Shown here: positions 36,315 to 45,278 of the stretch, piece after piece | How positions within the stretch are numbered: the stretch's first letter is position 1 | How the letters are laid out: every line of letters begins with the position of its first letter | From: Methanobrevibacter sp. YE315 | GTDB taxonomy: Archaea; Methanobacteriota; Methanobacteria; Methanobacteriales; Methanobacteriaceae | Length of the DNA stretch: 64,000 bases | Assembly (NCBI RefSeq): GCF_001548675.1 | Contig: NZ_CP010834.1 | Location: forward strand, 1,709,501 to 1,773,500 | Direction of reading: 5' to 3' | Translations under genes and position numbers: made by a program | Notes under the pieces: model-generated | Told to the model about the DNA's origin: nothing | What the model saw: the letters and a program-made list of their open reading frames with translations, nothing else | Database searches by the model: none

Positions 36315-37307
36315 ATGATTAATTATGAAAAATTGTTAAAATTTTTAGGAAAAAAAATCGTGAGATTTTTTATATTACTTGTTTTTGTCATTTTATTAAG
36401 TTTCATACTAATTGATTTTTCTCCTATCAATCCTGTAAAAACATATATCAGTAATGTAATCATATCTGCAGATCAAATCGCAAAATTAGAAGCCTACTGG
36501 GGAGTGAATGAACCAATTACAACTAAAATGTTTAATTGGTTAGGGAATGTTCTTCAAGGAAATTTAGGGACTTCATTAATTTTTAGAATACCTGTAATTG
36601 ATGTGATTAAAGAACGATTTACTGCATCTTTAGTATTAATGATAACTTCTTGGATATTTTCTGGAGTTTTAGGATTTTTATTAGGAGTTGTAGCAGGATT
36701 TAAAAAAGATACAATAATTGACAAAGCAATAAAAGTATATTGTTACATATTACAATCCGCACCTGCATTTTGGATAGCATTAATAATGCTTATGGTATTT
36801 AGTATATATCTAGGATGGTTCCCAAGTGGATTAGGTGTTCCAATAGGAACTTTAAGTGAACATGTTACATTTTGGGAATGGTTAAACCGTCTAATATTGC
36901 CAATGGTCACATTAAGTATTGTTGGAGTGGCTTCAATTACTTTATATACTCGTGATAAATTAATTGAAGTAATGAACAGCGATTACTTCCTATTTGCAAA
37001 AGCAAGAGGTGAGAGGGGTTGGGATATTATAAAAAGACATGGAATACGAAATATATTACTTCCTGCAATCACATTACAATTTTTAGGATTTTCAGAATTA
37101 TTTGGTGGAGCCGTATTGGTTGAACAGATATTTACATATCCTGGAATTGGACAAGCAGCGGTGTCCGCAGGTCTTAGAAGTGATGTGCCATTACTTTTGG
37201 GAATTGTAATTTTTAGTGCAATATTTGTTTACTGCGGTAATTTAATAGCAGATATTGTTTACAACTTTGTTGATCCAAGAATTAAGGAAGGTGAAGATGA
37301 TGGTTAA
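36315..37307 (+). CDS. Nickel/peptide-type ABC permease, NikB-like (copy 2)
   Basis: Membrane subunit of 330 residues with about six segments, the DFSPINPVKTYI loop after segment 1 and the YTRDKLIEVMNSDYFLFAKARG coupling region. Paralog of 28377-29366. Ribosome site AGGAG seven bases before the ATG. It overlaps the nikC-like gene by eight bases, the same arrangement as in copy 1. Confidence 0.88.
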   Translation: MINYEKLLKFLGKKIVRFFILLVFVILLSFILIDFSPINPVKTYISNVIISADQIAKLEAYWGVNEPITTKMFNWLGNVLQGNLGTSLIFRIPVIDVIKERFTASLVLMITSWIFSGVLGFLLGVVAGFKKDTIIDKAIKVYCYILQSAPAFWIALIMLMVFSIYLGWFPSGLGVPIGTLSEHVTFWEWLNRLILPMVTLSIVGVASITLYTRDKLIEVMNSDYFLFAKARGERGWDIIKRHGIRNILLPAITLQFLGFSELFGGAVLVEQIFTYPGIGQAAVSAGLRSDVPLLLGIVIFSAIFVYCGNLIADIVYNFVDPRIKEGEDDG

Positions 37308-38154
37308 TCCTAATAGAAAAAGTTATAATCCCCTTTCAAGAATGAATTTGAGGCAAAAAACACTATTAACCATTGCTTTAACAGTCTTAATATTACTATT
37401 AGTAGTAATTTCAAGTTTATTCATCAATTCTAATGATATAACAACAAATTTCAGAATAATGAATCAACCACCAAGTTTTGAACATTTATTTGGAACTGAT
37501 TGGATGGGTAGAGACATGTTTACCCGTACTTTAAAAGGTTTAGGATTAAGTGTTCAAATTGGAACAGGCGCATCAATATTAAGCAGTATTATTGCAATTG
37601 CAATGGCACTTATGGGAAGTATAAACAAATATTTAGACTCATTAATGTCTTGGTTAATTGATTTGTTCTTATCAATTCCACATATTCTATTAATTATATT
37701 AATCTCAATTGCTTTAGGTGGTGGAGCATTCGGTGTCACAATGGGTGTTGCAGTAACTCACTGGACTAGCCTTGCAAGAGTATTAAGAGCTGAAATTAAA
37801 CAGATTAATACTTCTGATTATGTGAAACTATCTCAAAGGTTTGGAAAATCAAAATTGTGGATTGCAAGAAAGCATATATTGCCATTAGTTATTACACAGA
37901 TTATTGTCGGAACAATTTTAATTTTCCCTCATGCAATCATGCACGAAGCAAGTGTAACCTTCTTAGGATTCGGTTTATCACCTCATGAACCTGCAATTGG
38001 TATTATCTTATCAGAATCAATGAAATACCTTGCAACCGGTGACTGGTGGTTGGCATTGTTCCCAGGATTAGCATTGTTAATCTTAGTATTATTATTCGAT
38101 ATCGCTGGAGAAAACATTAAAAAATTATTAGACCCAACAAGCGCTAATGAATAA
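37300..38154 (+). CDS. Nickel/peptide-type ABC permease, NikC-like (copy 2)
   Basis: Partner membrane subunit of 284 residues with the GTDWMGRDMF motif after the first segment and the RFGKSKLWIARKHILP coupling region. I start at ATG 37300, five bases after the ribosome site AGGTGA; an adjacent ATG at 37297 is possible, and the longer frame from 37255 is not. Paralog of 27527-28384. It precedes the nikD-like gene by nine bases. Confidence 0.88.
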   Translation: MVNPNRKSYNPLSRMNLRQKTLLTIALTVLILLLVVISSLFINSNDITTNFRIMNQPPSFEHLFGTDWMGRDMFTRTLKGLGLSVQIGTGASILSSIIAIAMALMGSINKYLDSLMSWLIDLFLSIPHILLIILISIALGGGAFGVTMGVAVTHWTSLARVLRAEIKQINTSDYVKLSQRFGKSKLWIARKHILPLVITQIIVGTILIFPHAIMHEASVTFLGFGLSPHEPAIGIILSESMKYLATGDWWLALFPGLALLILVLLFDIAGENIKKLLDPTSANE

Positions 38155-38163
38155 GGTGATAAA

Positions 38164-39111
38164 ATGGAGAAATTATTAGATGTGGAAAATGTTTCAATTT
38201 CATTTATTCAATATACTCAAGGTTTAAATCAAAGGGATTTAAAAGTTATCACCGATTTAACCCTGGATATATCTGAAGGTGAAATATTGGCAGTATTGGG
38301 TTCAAGCGGATCAGGAAAAAGCTTACTCGCACATGCAATATTCGGAATTCTACCAGAAAACGCTAACTTAAACGGGAAAATCAAATACAAAGGCAAAGAA
38401 CTATCACAAGAAGACAAAGAAGAAATCAGAGGAAAAGACATAGTACTCGTGCCACAATCCGTGAACTTCCTAGATCCCCTAATGAAAATATCAGACCAAG
38501 CAATCGGACACACCGAAAGTGACGAAGAGAAAAAAGCAAAAAAACAAAAACAAAGAGAAATCTTCGAGCACTACAACCTAGGATCAGAAGTAGATGACAT
38601 GTACCCATTCCAACTATCAGGAGGGATGGCAAGAAGAGTACTTGTTTCAACAGCACTACTATCCGACCCTAGACTAGTTGTAGCAGACGAGCCAACACCA
38701 GGACTCGACCAAAAAACAGTCGAAGAAACACTAAACCACTTCAAACACATGAAAGAAGACGGAATAGGAGTACTACTCATCACACACGACATCCACGCAG
38801 CACTAGAAGTAGCTGACAGAATAGGAATATTCTACTCAGGATACGTAATCGAAATCGCACTAAAAGAAGACTTCACTGGAGACGGAGAAAACCTGCTACA
38901 TCCATACACAAAAGCACTTTATAAGGCACTACCAGCAAACGGATTCGAACTAACAAAAGGACACCAGCCACTACACGGAGAAATCCCAGTTGGGTGCCCA
39001 TACTACGACAGATGCGAAATGAGATTTGACAGATGCAAACAAGAAAGACCTGAATTAATTGACTTGGGTAACAAAAAAGTCAGATGCTTTAAATATGAAG
39101 GAGGAATATAA
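38164..39111 (+). CDS. Nickel/peptide-type ABC ATPase, NikD-like (copy 2)
   Basis: A 315-residue ATPase with the same motifs as copy 1 (Walker A GSSGSGKS at 46-53, LSGGMARR, ADEPT, cysteine-rich C-terminus). It differs from copy 1 by about ten residues, chiefly in the charged stretch near residue 120 and a few positions in the last third. Much of the DNA is identical, including third codon positions, which points to recent duplication or gene conversion. Part of the complete five-gene operon. Confidence 0.9.
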   Translation: MEKLLDVENVSISFIQYTQGLNQRDLKVITDLTLDISEGEILAVLGSSGSGKSLLAHAIFGILPENANLNGKIKYKGKELSQEDKEEIRGKDIVLVPQSVNFLDPLMKISDQAIGHTESDEEKKAKKQKQREIFEHYNLGSEVDDMYPFQLSGGMARRVLVSTALLSDPRLVVADEPTPGLDQKTVEETLNHFKHMKEDGIGVLLITHDIHAALEVADRIGIFYSGYVIEIALKEDFTGDGENLLHPYTKALYKALPANGFELTKGHQPLHGEIPVGCPYYDRCEMRFDRCKQERPELIDLGNKKVRCFKYEGGI

Positions 39112-39112
39112 A

Positions 39113-39727
39113 ATGGAACTTAAAGCAACAAACATTTCATTCAAATATCCTTCATCTAAAGAATACATATTAAAGGATATTGACATACAGCTAGACAACA
39201 CTAAAATTACAGGTTTGGTTGGCGACAGCGGCAGTGGGAAATCTACATTATGTAAAATACTTTCCGGTTATGTTACTAAGTATGAAGGAAACGTTACATT
39301 AGATGGTAAAGAATTGCCTTTAAAAGAGTATTGTCCAGTTCAGTTAATTTTTCAACATCCTGAGAAAGTAATGAATCCGAAATGGAAAATGTCTGCTGTT
39401 CTAGAAGAATCCTGGATGCCTGATGATGCTCTTTTAGAAGAATTTGGTATTCAAAAAAGTTGGCTTACCAGATTTCCACAAGAACTATCTGGAGGAGAAC
39501 TTCAAAGATTTTCCGTATTAAGAGCCCTTAACCCAAAAACACAATTTATAATAGCTGATGAAATGACAACAATGCTTGACGCAATCACACAAGTACAAAT
39601 CATAACTTCAGTTATTGATATTGTGAAAAAAAGAAATATGGGAATGCTACTTGTAAGTCACGATATGCCTCTTGTAGATACAATCTGTGATGAAGTAATT
39701 TATTTAAAAGATATTAATGGTGTTTAA
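39113..39727 (+). CDS. Nickel/peptide-type ABC ATPase, NikE-like (copy 2)
   Basis: A 204-residue ATPase with GDSGSGKST, LSGGELQRF and IIADEMTT. Start at ATG 39113, one base after the nikD stop. The first ~26 bases and upstream junction are the same as in copy 1, then the two genes diverge. Last gene of the operon; its end overlaps the convergent MATE gene by four bases. Confidence 0.88.
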   Translation: MELKATNISFKYPSSKEYILKDIDIQLDNTKITGLVGDSGSGKSTLCKILSGYVTKYEGNVTLDGKELPLKEYCPVQLIFQHPEKVMNPKWKMSAVLEESWMPDDALLEEFGIQKSWLTRFPQELSGGELQRFSVLRALNPKTQFIIADEMTTMLDAITQVQIITSVIDIVKKRNMGMLLVSHDMPLVDTICDEVIYLKDINGV

Positions 39728-41091
39728 CCATTAATATTCATTAATTTTTTAATTTGCCAATCCGCCCAAATCATCGTAATGTTATTTGAAACAACTTCAC
39801 CCAAAACAATACCCATCCAAGCTCCCCATACACCATAACCTAAAACAACACCTAATAAAACCGCGAAAAATATTGTAAAACCTGTCTCCCTCATTATTGT
39901 TTGAAACATCGCAGTAATTCCTTTTCCAATACCTTGAAAAACATAAGTTGAAGCAACACCAACTGCCATTGTTGGATAATATATTACAATCCATGAGAGA
40001 AAACTGGTAAGTTCTCCTAAAATCCTGGCACTACTCCCTGATGAAGCAAAAATAGAAGCAATATCCCCTGCAAAGACATTAGTCAAAATAGCTACAAATA
40101 TTGCGATTATTATAGATACTTTCATGGCATATCTATGGACTATTTGGATATTCTTATAGTTTTTGGCACCATAATTGGCGGCAATGACACTAATCAAAGC
40201 TGTTCCGATAGCTAATAGGGGTGTTGTTCCAATAGTCACGATTCTCCAGCCAGTTGAATAAACCGCCACCGAATCGGTTGAACCGACATAAGCCAAAAGC
40301 GCGGAAAAGACAGCTGCAAAAAATGCATTATTTAAAAGTTGGATGCTTGCAGGAATGCCGACTTTAATGACATCTATTGAAATATCTTTTTTAAAATCGA
40401 AATTAGCTAAATTAGGCTTCAAATATGTATCTTTTTTAATATAAAACCAATAAATCAGAATAAAAATCACAAATATTGCTGAAATGATTGTCGCAATAGC
40501 TGCACCTTTAACACCTAGATTTAAAGTATAGATAAAAATTGGGTCTAAAATCATGTTTAAAATAGCTGATGCAATCATTGCATACATCGGACGAGTAGTA
40601 TCACCTTCACCTCTAAAAATACCGTATAATGCATTAGAAAGAATTATAAAAACAGACCCTAAAAGAATTACAATCCCATAATCTGTAGCGTATCCGATTG
40701 TTTGGCCTGCACCCATTGCATTTAAAATTGGATTTAAAAAAACAAGCAATAAAATAGTTACGATTAATGAAACGATAATATCTATAATAATAGAATGAAC
40801 AGATGCATTGTCCGCTTTTAATTTATTTTCTTCGCCGACATATTTTGAAATTGCAAAAGCCGCACCTGAGCCCAAACCATTTCCAAAACCAACTAGAATC
40901 ATGAATATTGGTGTGAAAAATCCAACACCCGCAAGTGCATCGGCTCCAAGTCCAGACACCCATGCAGCATCAATTAAATTATAAAAACTAGTGATAAGCA
41001 GTGAAATAATCAATGGTATAGACATTTTTATCAATGCTTTTTTAGGATTACCCAACATTATATCTACATTTGATGAATCATTGCTTAACAT
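39724..41091 (-). CDS. MATE-family efflux transporter
   Basis: A 455-residue, 12-segment multidrug and toxic-compound extrusion protein, a cation-coupled antiporter. The N-terminus (PKKALIKMSIPLIISLLITSFYNLIDAAWV) and the pseudo-repeat in the second half are typical. It is transcribed alone, convergent with the transporter operon. Substrate unknown. Confidence 0.88.
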   Translation of the reverse strand: MLSNDSSNVDIMLGNPKKALIKMSIPLIISLLITSFYNLIDAAWVSGLGADALAGVGFFTPIFMILVGFGNGLGSGAAFAISKYVGEENKLKADNASVHSIIIDIIVSLIVTILLLVFLNPILNAMGAGQTIGYATDYGIVILLGSVFIILSNALYGIFRGEGDTTRPMYAMIASAILNMILDPIFIYTLNLGVKGAAIATIISAIFVIFILIYWFYIKKDTYLKPNLANFDFKKDISIDVIKVGIPASIQLLNNAFFAAVFSALLAYVGSTDSVAVYSTGWRIVTIGTTPLLAIGTALISVIAANYGAKNYKNIQIVHRYAMKVSIIIAIFVAILTNVFAGDIASIFASSGSSARILGELTSFLSWIVIYYPTMAVGVASTYVFQGIGKGITAMFQTIMRETGFTIFFAVLLGVVLGYGVWGAWMGIVLGEVVSNNITMIWADWQIKKLMNING

Positions 41092-41180
41092 AGATTATAA
41101 TTAAAAACTATTAAAATATAAAGTTAATTATTAAAAAATTCAAGATTTTAATTACTCAAAAATATAAAAAAAGAAAAAGA

Positions 41181-43820
41181 TTAGAATAGTGGATCTTTCA
41201 CCATTCCAATTCTAAAGGAGTTTAAGATAACAAGCAATGTTAAACCTAAGTCTCCGAAACCAACAGACATCATCAATGTGATAATACCCAAAATTGCAAG
41301 TACAACACATAATAATTTAACTGCAATAGCTGCAGTGATGTTCTGTTTAATAATACCCATTGTCTTATGGCTTAAAGCAAATAGATATGGTAGTTTAGAA
41401 ATATCGTCTTGCATCAATGCGATATCTGCAGTTTCGATAGCTACATCAGAACCTGCAGCACCCATTGCAATACCAATATTTGCACGTGCTAAAGCCGGCG
41501 CATCGTTGATACCATCACCAACCATAGCGACATCTCCAAATTTATTTCTAATAGTGTCCAATATATTCAGTTTGTCTTCAGGAAGCAGATCGGAGAAAAC
41601 ATGCTGAATGCCAATTTCATTTGCGACTTTTCTGGCCGCCATCTTATTATCCCCGGTAAGCATTACGGTTTCAACACCCTTATCCTTTAAATCGGCAATG
41701 ACTTCAGAAGCATTAGCCCTAATCTTATCGGATACTGTAATCAAACCAATAACCTTTTCAGCATTTCCAATGAAAACAACAGTTTTTCCTTCAGCAGAAT
41801 ATCTATTTATATCCTCTCTTGAAATGTCAAAGGAGCTTCCTTCAATCAAGGACTCATTGGCGGCATAGAACTGTTCGCCATTGATATTAGCAACAATTCC
41901 CTTACCAGGAACATTTTTAAAGTCTTCGATAGCATCAAAAATGATGTTGTTTTCATCAGCGTAGTTTACAATTGCCTGAGCGATTGGGTGGGAAGATTGG
42001 AATTCCAAAGCAGATGCGATTTTGACGATTTCATCCTCTGAATAATTTTCATCTAAAACTTTAACTTCACTAAATACTAATTTTCCTTCAGTTAAAGTAC
42101 CTGTTTTATCAAAGATTACTGCTTTAACATTACGCATTTCTTCAACATAAGTACTTCCTTTAATAATGACACCATTCCTTGTGGCGGAAGTAATTGCAGA
42201 CACCATTCCGACAGGTGTTGAAATTAAAAATGCACATGGACATGAAATTACAAGCAGTGAAAGAGCTTTATAAACCCAATCAACCAGATTTTGACCAAAT
42301 AAAAATGGCGGAATAAATGCAACGCATGCTGCTGCAACCATCATGATTGGAGTATAATATTTAGCCACTTTTTCGACTAAAGTTTCTGTTTCAGATCTGT
42401 TGAGTTGTGACCTTTTAACCAAAGTTACGATTTTTGAGATAACTGAATCTTTTGCCGCCTTGGTTACCTTAATTTCCAGATATCCGTCTTCGTTTACAGT
42501 TCCTGAAAATACTTCATCCCCGACTTCTTTTAAAACTGGAACACTTTCACCAGTAATGGAAGCCTGGTTAATTGAAGAGGAACCCAAAATAACTTCACCA
42601 TCTAAAGGAACCTTATCACCAGGTTTTACAATGACAATGTCGCCGATATCCACTTCGTCAACATTCCTAATCTCTTCCTTATCCCCTACTTTTACTCTTG
42701 CAGTATCTGGAGCGATTTCAACTAATGACTTAATTGAACGTTTGGCTCTATGTTCGGCATAGTCTTCTAAAAATTCTGCAATATAATAAAGGAAAGTAAC
42801 CGCAGCACCCTCTTCAGGATGTCCAATAATGAATGATGCGACACAAGCGATACACATTAACATTGCAGGACCAATAGTATGTCTGTTAACTAATGATTTA
42901 TATGCTAAAATAGCTATTTCATAGCCTGCAATTACTGCACCAATCATATATGTTATAGTTACGATTGTAGGGTCAAATGATAACCATTCAAAGATATGGC
43001 CTAGAACAAATAAAATACCGCTTGCAACGATGATTTGGATCGGTCTGTTTGCAATCAATGGTTTTCCTTCAGCTAACAATTCCCCATCACCGTGTGCATG
43101 TTCGTGACCGTGGTCATGCCCATGGTCATCGTCATCTGCACAATCTGGACAAGCGCATAAACTAAATTCAACATCATCGTCATGGTCATGGTCATGACAG
43201 CCACAATCATCATCATGGCAAACATCCTCTTTAACATGGTCATGATGGTGGTCATGAGAATGCTCATGCTCGTGATCATGATGATGCTCATGCTCATGGT
43301 CATGATGGTGGTCATGAGAATGCTCATGCTCGTGATCATGATGATGCTCATGCTCATGGTCATGATGATGCTCATGCTCATGGTCATGATGATGCTCATG
43401 CTCATGGTCATGATGATGCTCATGCTCATGGTCATGATGATGCTCATGCTCATGGTCATGATGGTGGTCATGAGAATGCTCATGCTCGTGATCATGATGA
43501 TGCTCATGCTCATGGTCATGATGGTGGTCATGAGAATGTCCATGGTCGTGAACATGGTCATGATCGTCATCATCTGCGCAATCTGGACAAGCACATAGAT
43601 TTATATCCACGTCTTCATCGTAATCAATTTCTTCTCTGTGGTCATAAACGCTTAAATCAGTGCTTTTTTGATAATCTCTTAATAATTGTTTATCATAATG
43701 ATCTGGGTTTTCACAGTGAATTTCATCACAGTTTGGATCCAAACAGATGTAATTGAAGTGTTCTGGATTGTGGCAGTTTTCATCTGTACAATCCGCATCA
43801 TAACATCTATTCTCTACCAT
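41181..43820 (-). CDS. P1B-type metal ATPase with long His-rich domain
   Basis: Heavy-metal efflux ATPase of 879 residues. The core (from about residue 260) has the CPC motif of zinc/cadmium/lead pumps (527-529), the phosphorylation site DKTGTLTEG (Asp571), the SSHPIAQA histidine-proline motif, the TGE dephosphorylation motif and GDGINDAPALA. The N-terminus is extraordinary: two small Cys-rich modules (residues 6-45), then LCACPDCADDDDH, then about 110 residues of His alternating with Asp/Glu, then a second LCACPDCADDDDH at about 221. There is no ordinary heavy-metal-associated domain. The ribosome site is GGTGA. It follows the ArsR regulator gene by 18 bases, so they form one operon. Substrate is most likely zinc or cadmium. 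Confidence 0.92.
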   Translation of the reverse strand: MVENRCYDADCTDENCHNPEHFNYICLDPNCDEIHCENPDHYDKQLLRDYQKSTDLSVYDHREEIDYDEDVDINLCACPDCADDDDHDHVHDHGHSHDHHHDHEHEHHHDHEHEHSHDHHHDHEHEHHHDHEHEHHHDHEHEHHHDHEHEHHHDHEHEHHHDHEHEHSHDHHHDHEHEHHHDHEHEHSHDHHHDHVKEDVCHDDDCGCHDHDHDDDVEFSLCACPDCADDDDHGHDHGHEHAHGDGELLAEGKPLIANRPIQIIVASGILFVLGHIFEWLSFDPTIVTITYMIGAVIAGYEIAILAYKSLVNRHTIGPAMLMCIACVASFIIGHPEEGAAVTFLYYIAEFLEDYAEHRAKRSIKSLVEIAPDTARVKVGDKEEIRNVDEVDIGDIVIVKPGDKVPLDGEVILGSSSINQASITGESVPVLKEVGDEVFSGTVNEDGYLEIKVTKAAKDSVISKIVTLVKRSQLNRSETETLVEKVAKYYTPIMMVAAACVAFIPPFLFGQNLVDWVYKALSLLVISCPCAFLISTPVGMVSAITSATRNGVIIKGSTYVEEMRNVKAVIFDKTGTLTEGKLVFSEVKVLDENYSEDEIVKIASALEFQSSHPIAQAIVNYADENNIIFDAIEDFKNVPGKGIVANINGEQFYAANESLIEGSSFDISREDINRYSAEGKTVVFIGNAEKVIGLITVSDKIRANASEVIADLKDKGVETVMLTGDNKMAARKVANEIGIQHVFSDLLPEDKLNILDTIRNKFGDVAMVGDGINDAPALARANIGIAMGAAGSDVAIETADIALMQDDISKLPYLFALSHKTMGIIKQNITAAIAVKLLCVVLAILGIITLMMSVGFGDLGLTLLVILNSFRIGMVKDPLF
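43236..43530 (-). repeat. Tandem repeat coding the His-rich domain
   Basis: About 290 bases of imperfect 24-bp tandem repeats (coding the 8-residue unit D-H-E-H-E-H-H-H), interrupted by a variant with S-H-D-H-H-H. Because of the repeats, all three frames on both strands stay open here; those frames are by-products. The copy number is expected to vary by slippage. Confidence 0.85.
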
Positions 43821-43838
43821 ATTATCACCAATTAAAAA

Positions 43839-44213
43839 TTATTCTAATATATGTTCCAAACCTACTTTGTAAATCATTTCAATATGAAGGTCGGTAAGTG
43901 AATATCTTGCCATTTTACCTTCTTTTTGATATTTGACAATATTATTTGCGCGCAATATTCTTAATTGATTTGAAACTGTGGTTTGATTCAAATCAAGCGC
44001 TTCGCAAATATCGCAAACACATAAATCTTCTATGCAAAGTAGAGAAATAATTTTTAATCTTGTAGGGTTTCCGAATATTTTGAAGAATTCTGATAAATCA
44101 GCGAATTCAGTTTCGTCAGGTATGCGCTCTTTTACACGACTGACAACATCTTCATGAGAGTCGAATATTTCACACATATCCTCATTGTTGTTTTCAAGAT
44201 TATTATTTTCCAT
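43839..44213 (-). CDS. ArsR/SmtB-family metal-sensing repressor
   Basis: Winged-helix repressor of 124 residues. It has the CVC motif in helix 3 (LCVCDIC, about residues 65 and 67) and the helix-5 site D-x-H ... H-x-x-E (Asp108, His110, His121, Glu124), with exactly the spacing of the zinc sites in SmtB. That suggests zinc sensing, possibly with a cysteine-based cadmium/lead site. I start at ATG 44213 behind the ribosome site GTGA. It precedes the P1B ATPase and is presumably its repressor and autoregulator. Confidence 0.92.
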   Translation of the reverse strand: MENNNLENNNEDMCEIFDSHEDVVSRVKERIPDETEFADLSEFFKIFGNPTRLKIISLLCIEDLCVCDICEALDLNQTTVSNQLRILRANNIVKYQKEGKMARYSLTDLHIEMIYKVGLEHILE

Positions 44214-44235
44214 AGTCATCACATATATTATATAA

Positions 44236-44292
44236 TGATATTATGATATGTTTATGTATTTAAATGTTGTCATATCATGATATTGTGATATG
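44236..44292 (-). promoter_or_regulatory. arsR promoter with direct-repeat operator candidates
   Basis: On the minus strand CATATCACAATATCA (44292-44278) and CATATCATAATATCA (44250-44236) match at 14 of 15 positions and are 42 bp apart, four helical turns. A TATA-like ATTTAAATA (about 44255-44265) lies between them. The upper copy is part of a longer imperfect palindrome with arms CATATCA/TGATATG. Confidence 0.6.
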
Positions 44293-44327
44293 TTATTGTA
44301 AAAAAATAAATGGTGAAAAAGCTTAAA

Positions 44328-44777
44328 TTAGCTACCTTGAAGGTAATGAATCTCTTCACCAAGATAATCTACGTTTTTAACAAGCAGAACATCCTTAGGA
44401 TACTTGACATCACCTAAAGAATGGTTTTCCAATACTGTGCATTTAATAGAGACCGTTATGTATGCATCGGTAACAAACTTTGATGGAATTTTACCCGCAT
44501 CATAGCTATTCATTACAACAATTGTGCCATTACCCGTAAAGACCTGCTTGTTTCCCAATGACTCCATCCATGCAAGTGTTTCATTATCATATCCTTCATA
44601 ATAAGATCCAGTTTTGATGTCTTCAATAACCCTGGATAAAGGATATGGGCCTTCAGATGAGACTTCCAAATCTGTTCTATTTTCAGAACCATTAGTATCA
44701 TCAATCGAATAGACTAAAACTAATGATAAAATAGCTAAAAGTAAAATTACGATTGCAATAATACTTTTATTTTTCAT
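44328..44777 (-). CDS. Membrane-anchored protein, paralog B
   Basis: No known family recognised. A 149-residue protein with an N-terminal membrane anchor (about residues 5-24) and an outside domain of about 120 residues. It shares with the protein at 45279-45728 the pattern VSSEGP, YYxGYDNETLAWMESLG, a KIPSxxVxDAY segment and CxVLENH, so the two are paralogs. I start at the ATG before KNKSIIAIV, eight bases after GAGG; upstream residues would overlap the DUF2124 gene. Last gene of a five-gene group. Confidence 0.7.
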   Translation of the reverse strand: MKNKSIIAIVILLLAILSLVLVYSIDDTNGSENRTDLEVSSEGPYPLSRVIEDIKTGSYYEGYDNETLAWMESLGNKQVFTGNGTIVVMNSYDAGKIPSKFVTDAYITVSIKCTVLENHSLGDVKYPKDVLLVKNVDYLGEEIHYLQGS

Positions 44778-44796
44778 TTCAAAAACCTCACAATGA

Positions 44797-45261
44797 CTAT
44801 TTTTTAACCACACCTATTAATGTCCCATCGATGACACAATCAAAATCGACCTTCTCCAGCCAGCCCGCTTTAGTAAACATGTCCATGAAACAAACACCCA
44901 TAAGCATGCCATCTTCCTTTAAAATGTCTTTGACTAATGCAGTTAACTCTTCAGTATCCACATCATATTTAGGCATTGACAGGCCTCCCAACAAGACAAC
45001 AACATCAGAGTCGTGAGGGTCAGATACTTCATCTTTAAGCACCATAGCATATGGCTTGGATTCAAATTCATGGCATTCATCAATATCCAATAAAGGAATG
45101 AAATGGTTTTCTTTATCTCTCACTGCATAAGATAGAAACTCTGCAAATGGAGTGCAGACTCCTGGAGATCCAATATAAGTAATTTTTTGAGCATCCCCAA
45201 CCTCTTTTTTAAATGTTACAAGCTGTCCGTTTAATCCTTTCCATTCATATACATCTTCCAT
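44797..45261 (-). CDS. DUF2124-like protein
   Basis: A 154-residue cytoplasmic protein of unknown function. It has a Rossmann-like pattern: ITYIGSPGVCTPFAEFLSYAVRDKE near residue 28 and VVVLLGGLSMPK near 88. I recall this as the DUF2124 family of methanogens. It sits between two paralogous membrane-anchored protein genes on the same strand with 17-20 base gaps, so the three are probably expressed together. Confidence 0.65.
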   Translation of the reverse strand: MEDVYEWKGLNGQLVTFKKEVGDAQKITYIGSPGVCTPFAEFLSYAVRDKENHFIPLLDIDECHEFESKPYAMVLKDEVSDPHDSDVVVLLGGLSMPKYDVDTEELTALVKDILKEDGMLMGVCFMDMFTKAGWLEKVDFDCVIDGTLIGVVKK

Positions 45262-45278
45262 TTTTTCACCTCAATAAA

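Noticed and set aside
41278-42762. Plus-strand frames opposite the P1B ATPase core
   Set aside because: Ser/Thr/Pro-rich antisense shadows of a conserved gene with no ribosome site.
43236-43530. 24-bp tandem repeats considered as a CRISPR or origin iteron
   Set aside because: They are in frame within the ATPase gene and code His-rich sequence.
43073-43598. Long open frames of Met/Thr/Ile or Met/Val/Leu repeats on both strands over the His-rich tract
   Set aside because: They are by-products of the 24-bp tandem repeat inside the P1B ATPase gene; composition is not that of a protein and no ribosome sites precede them.
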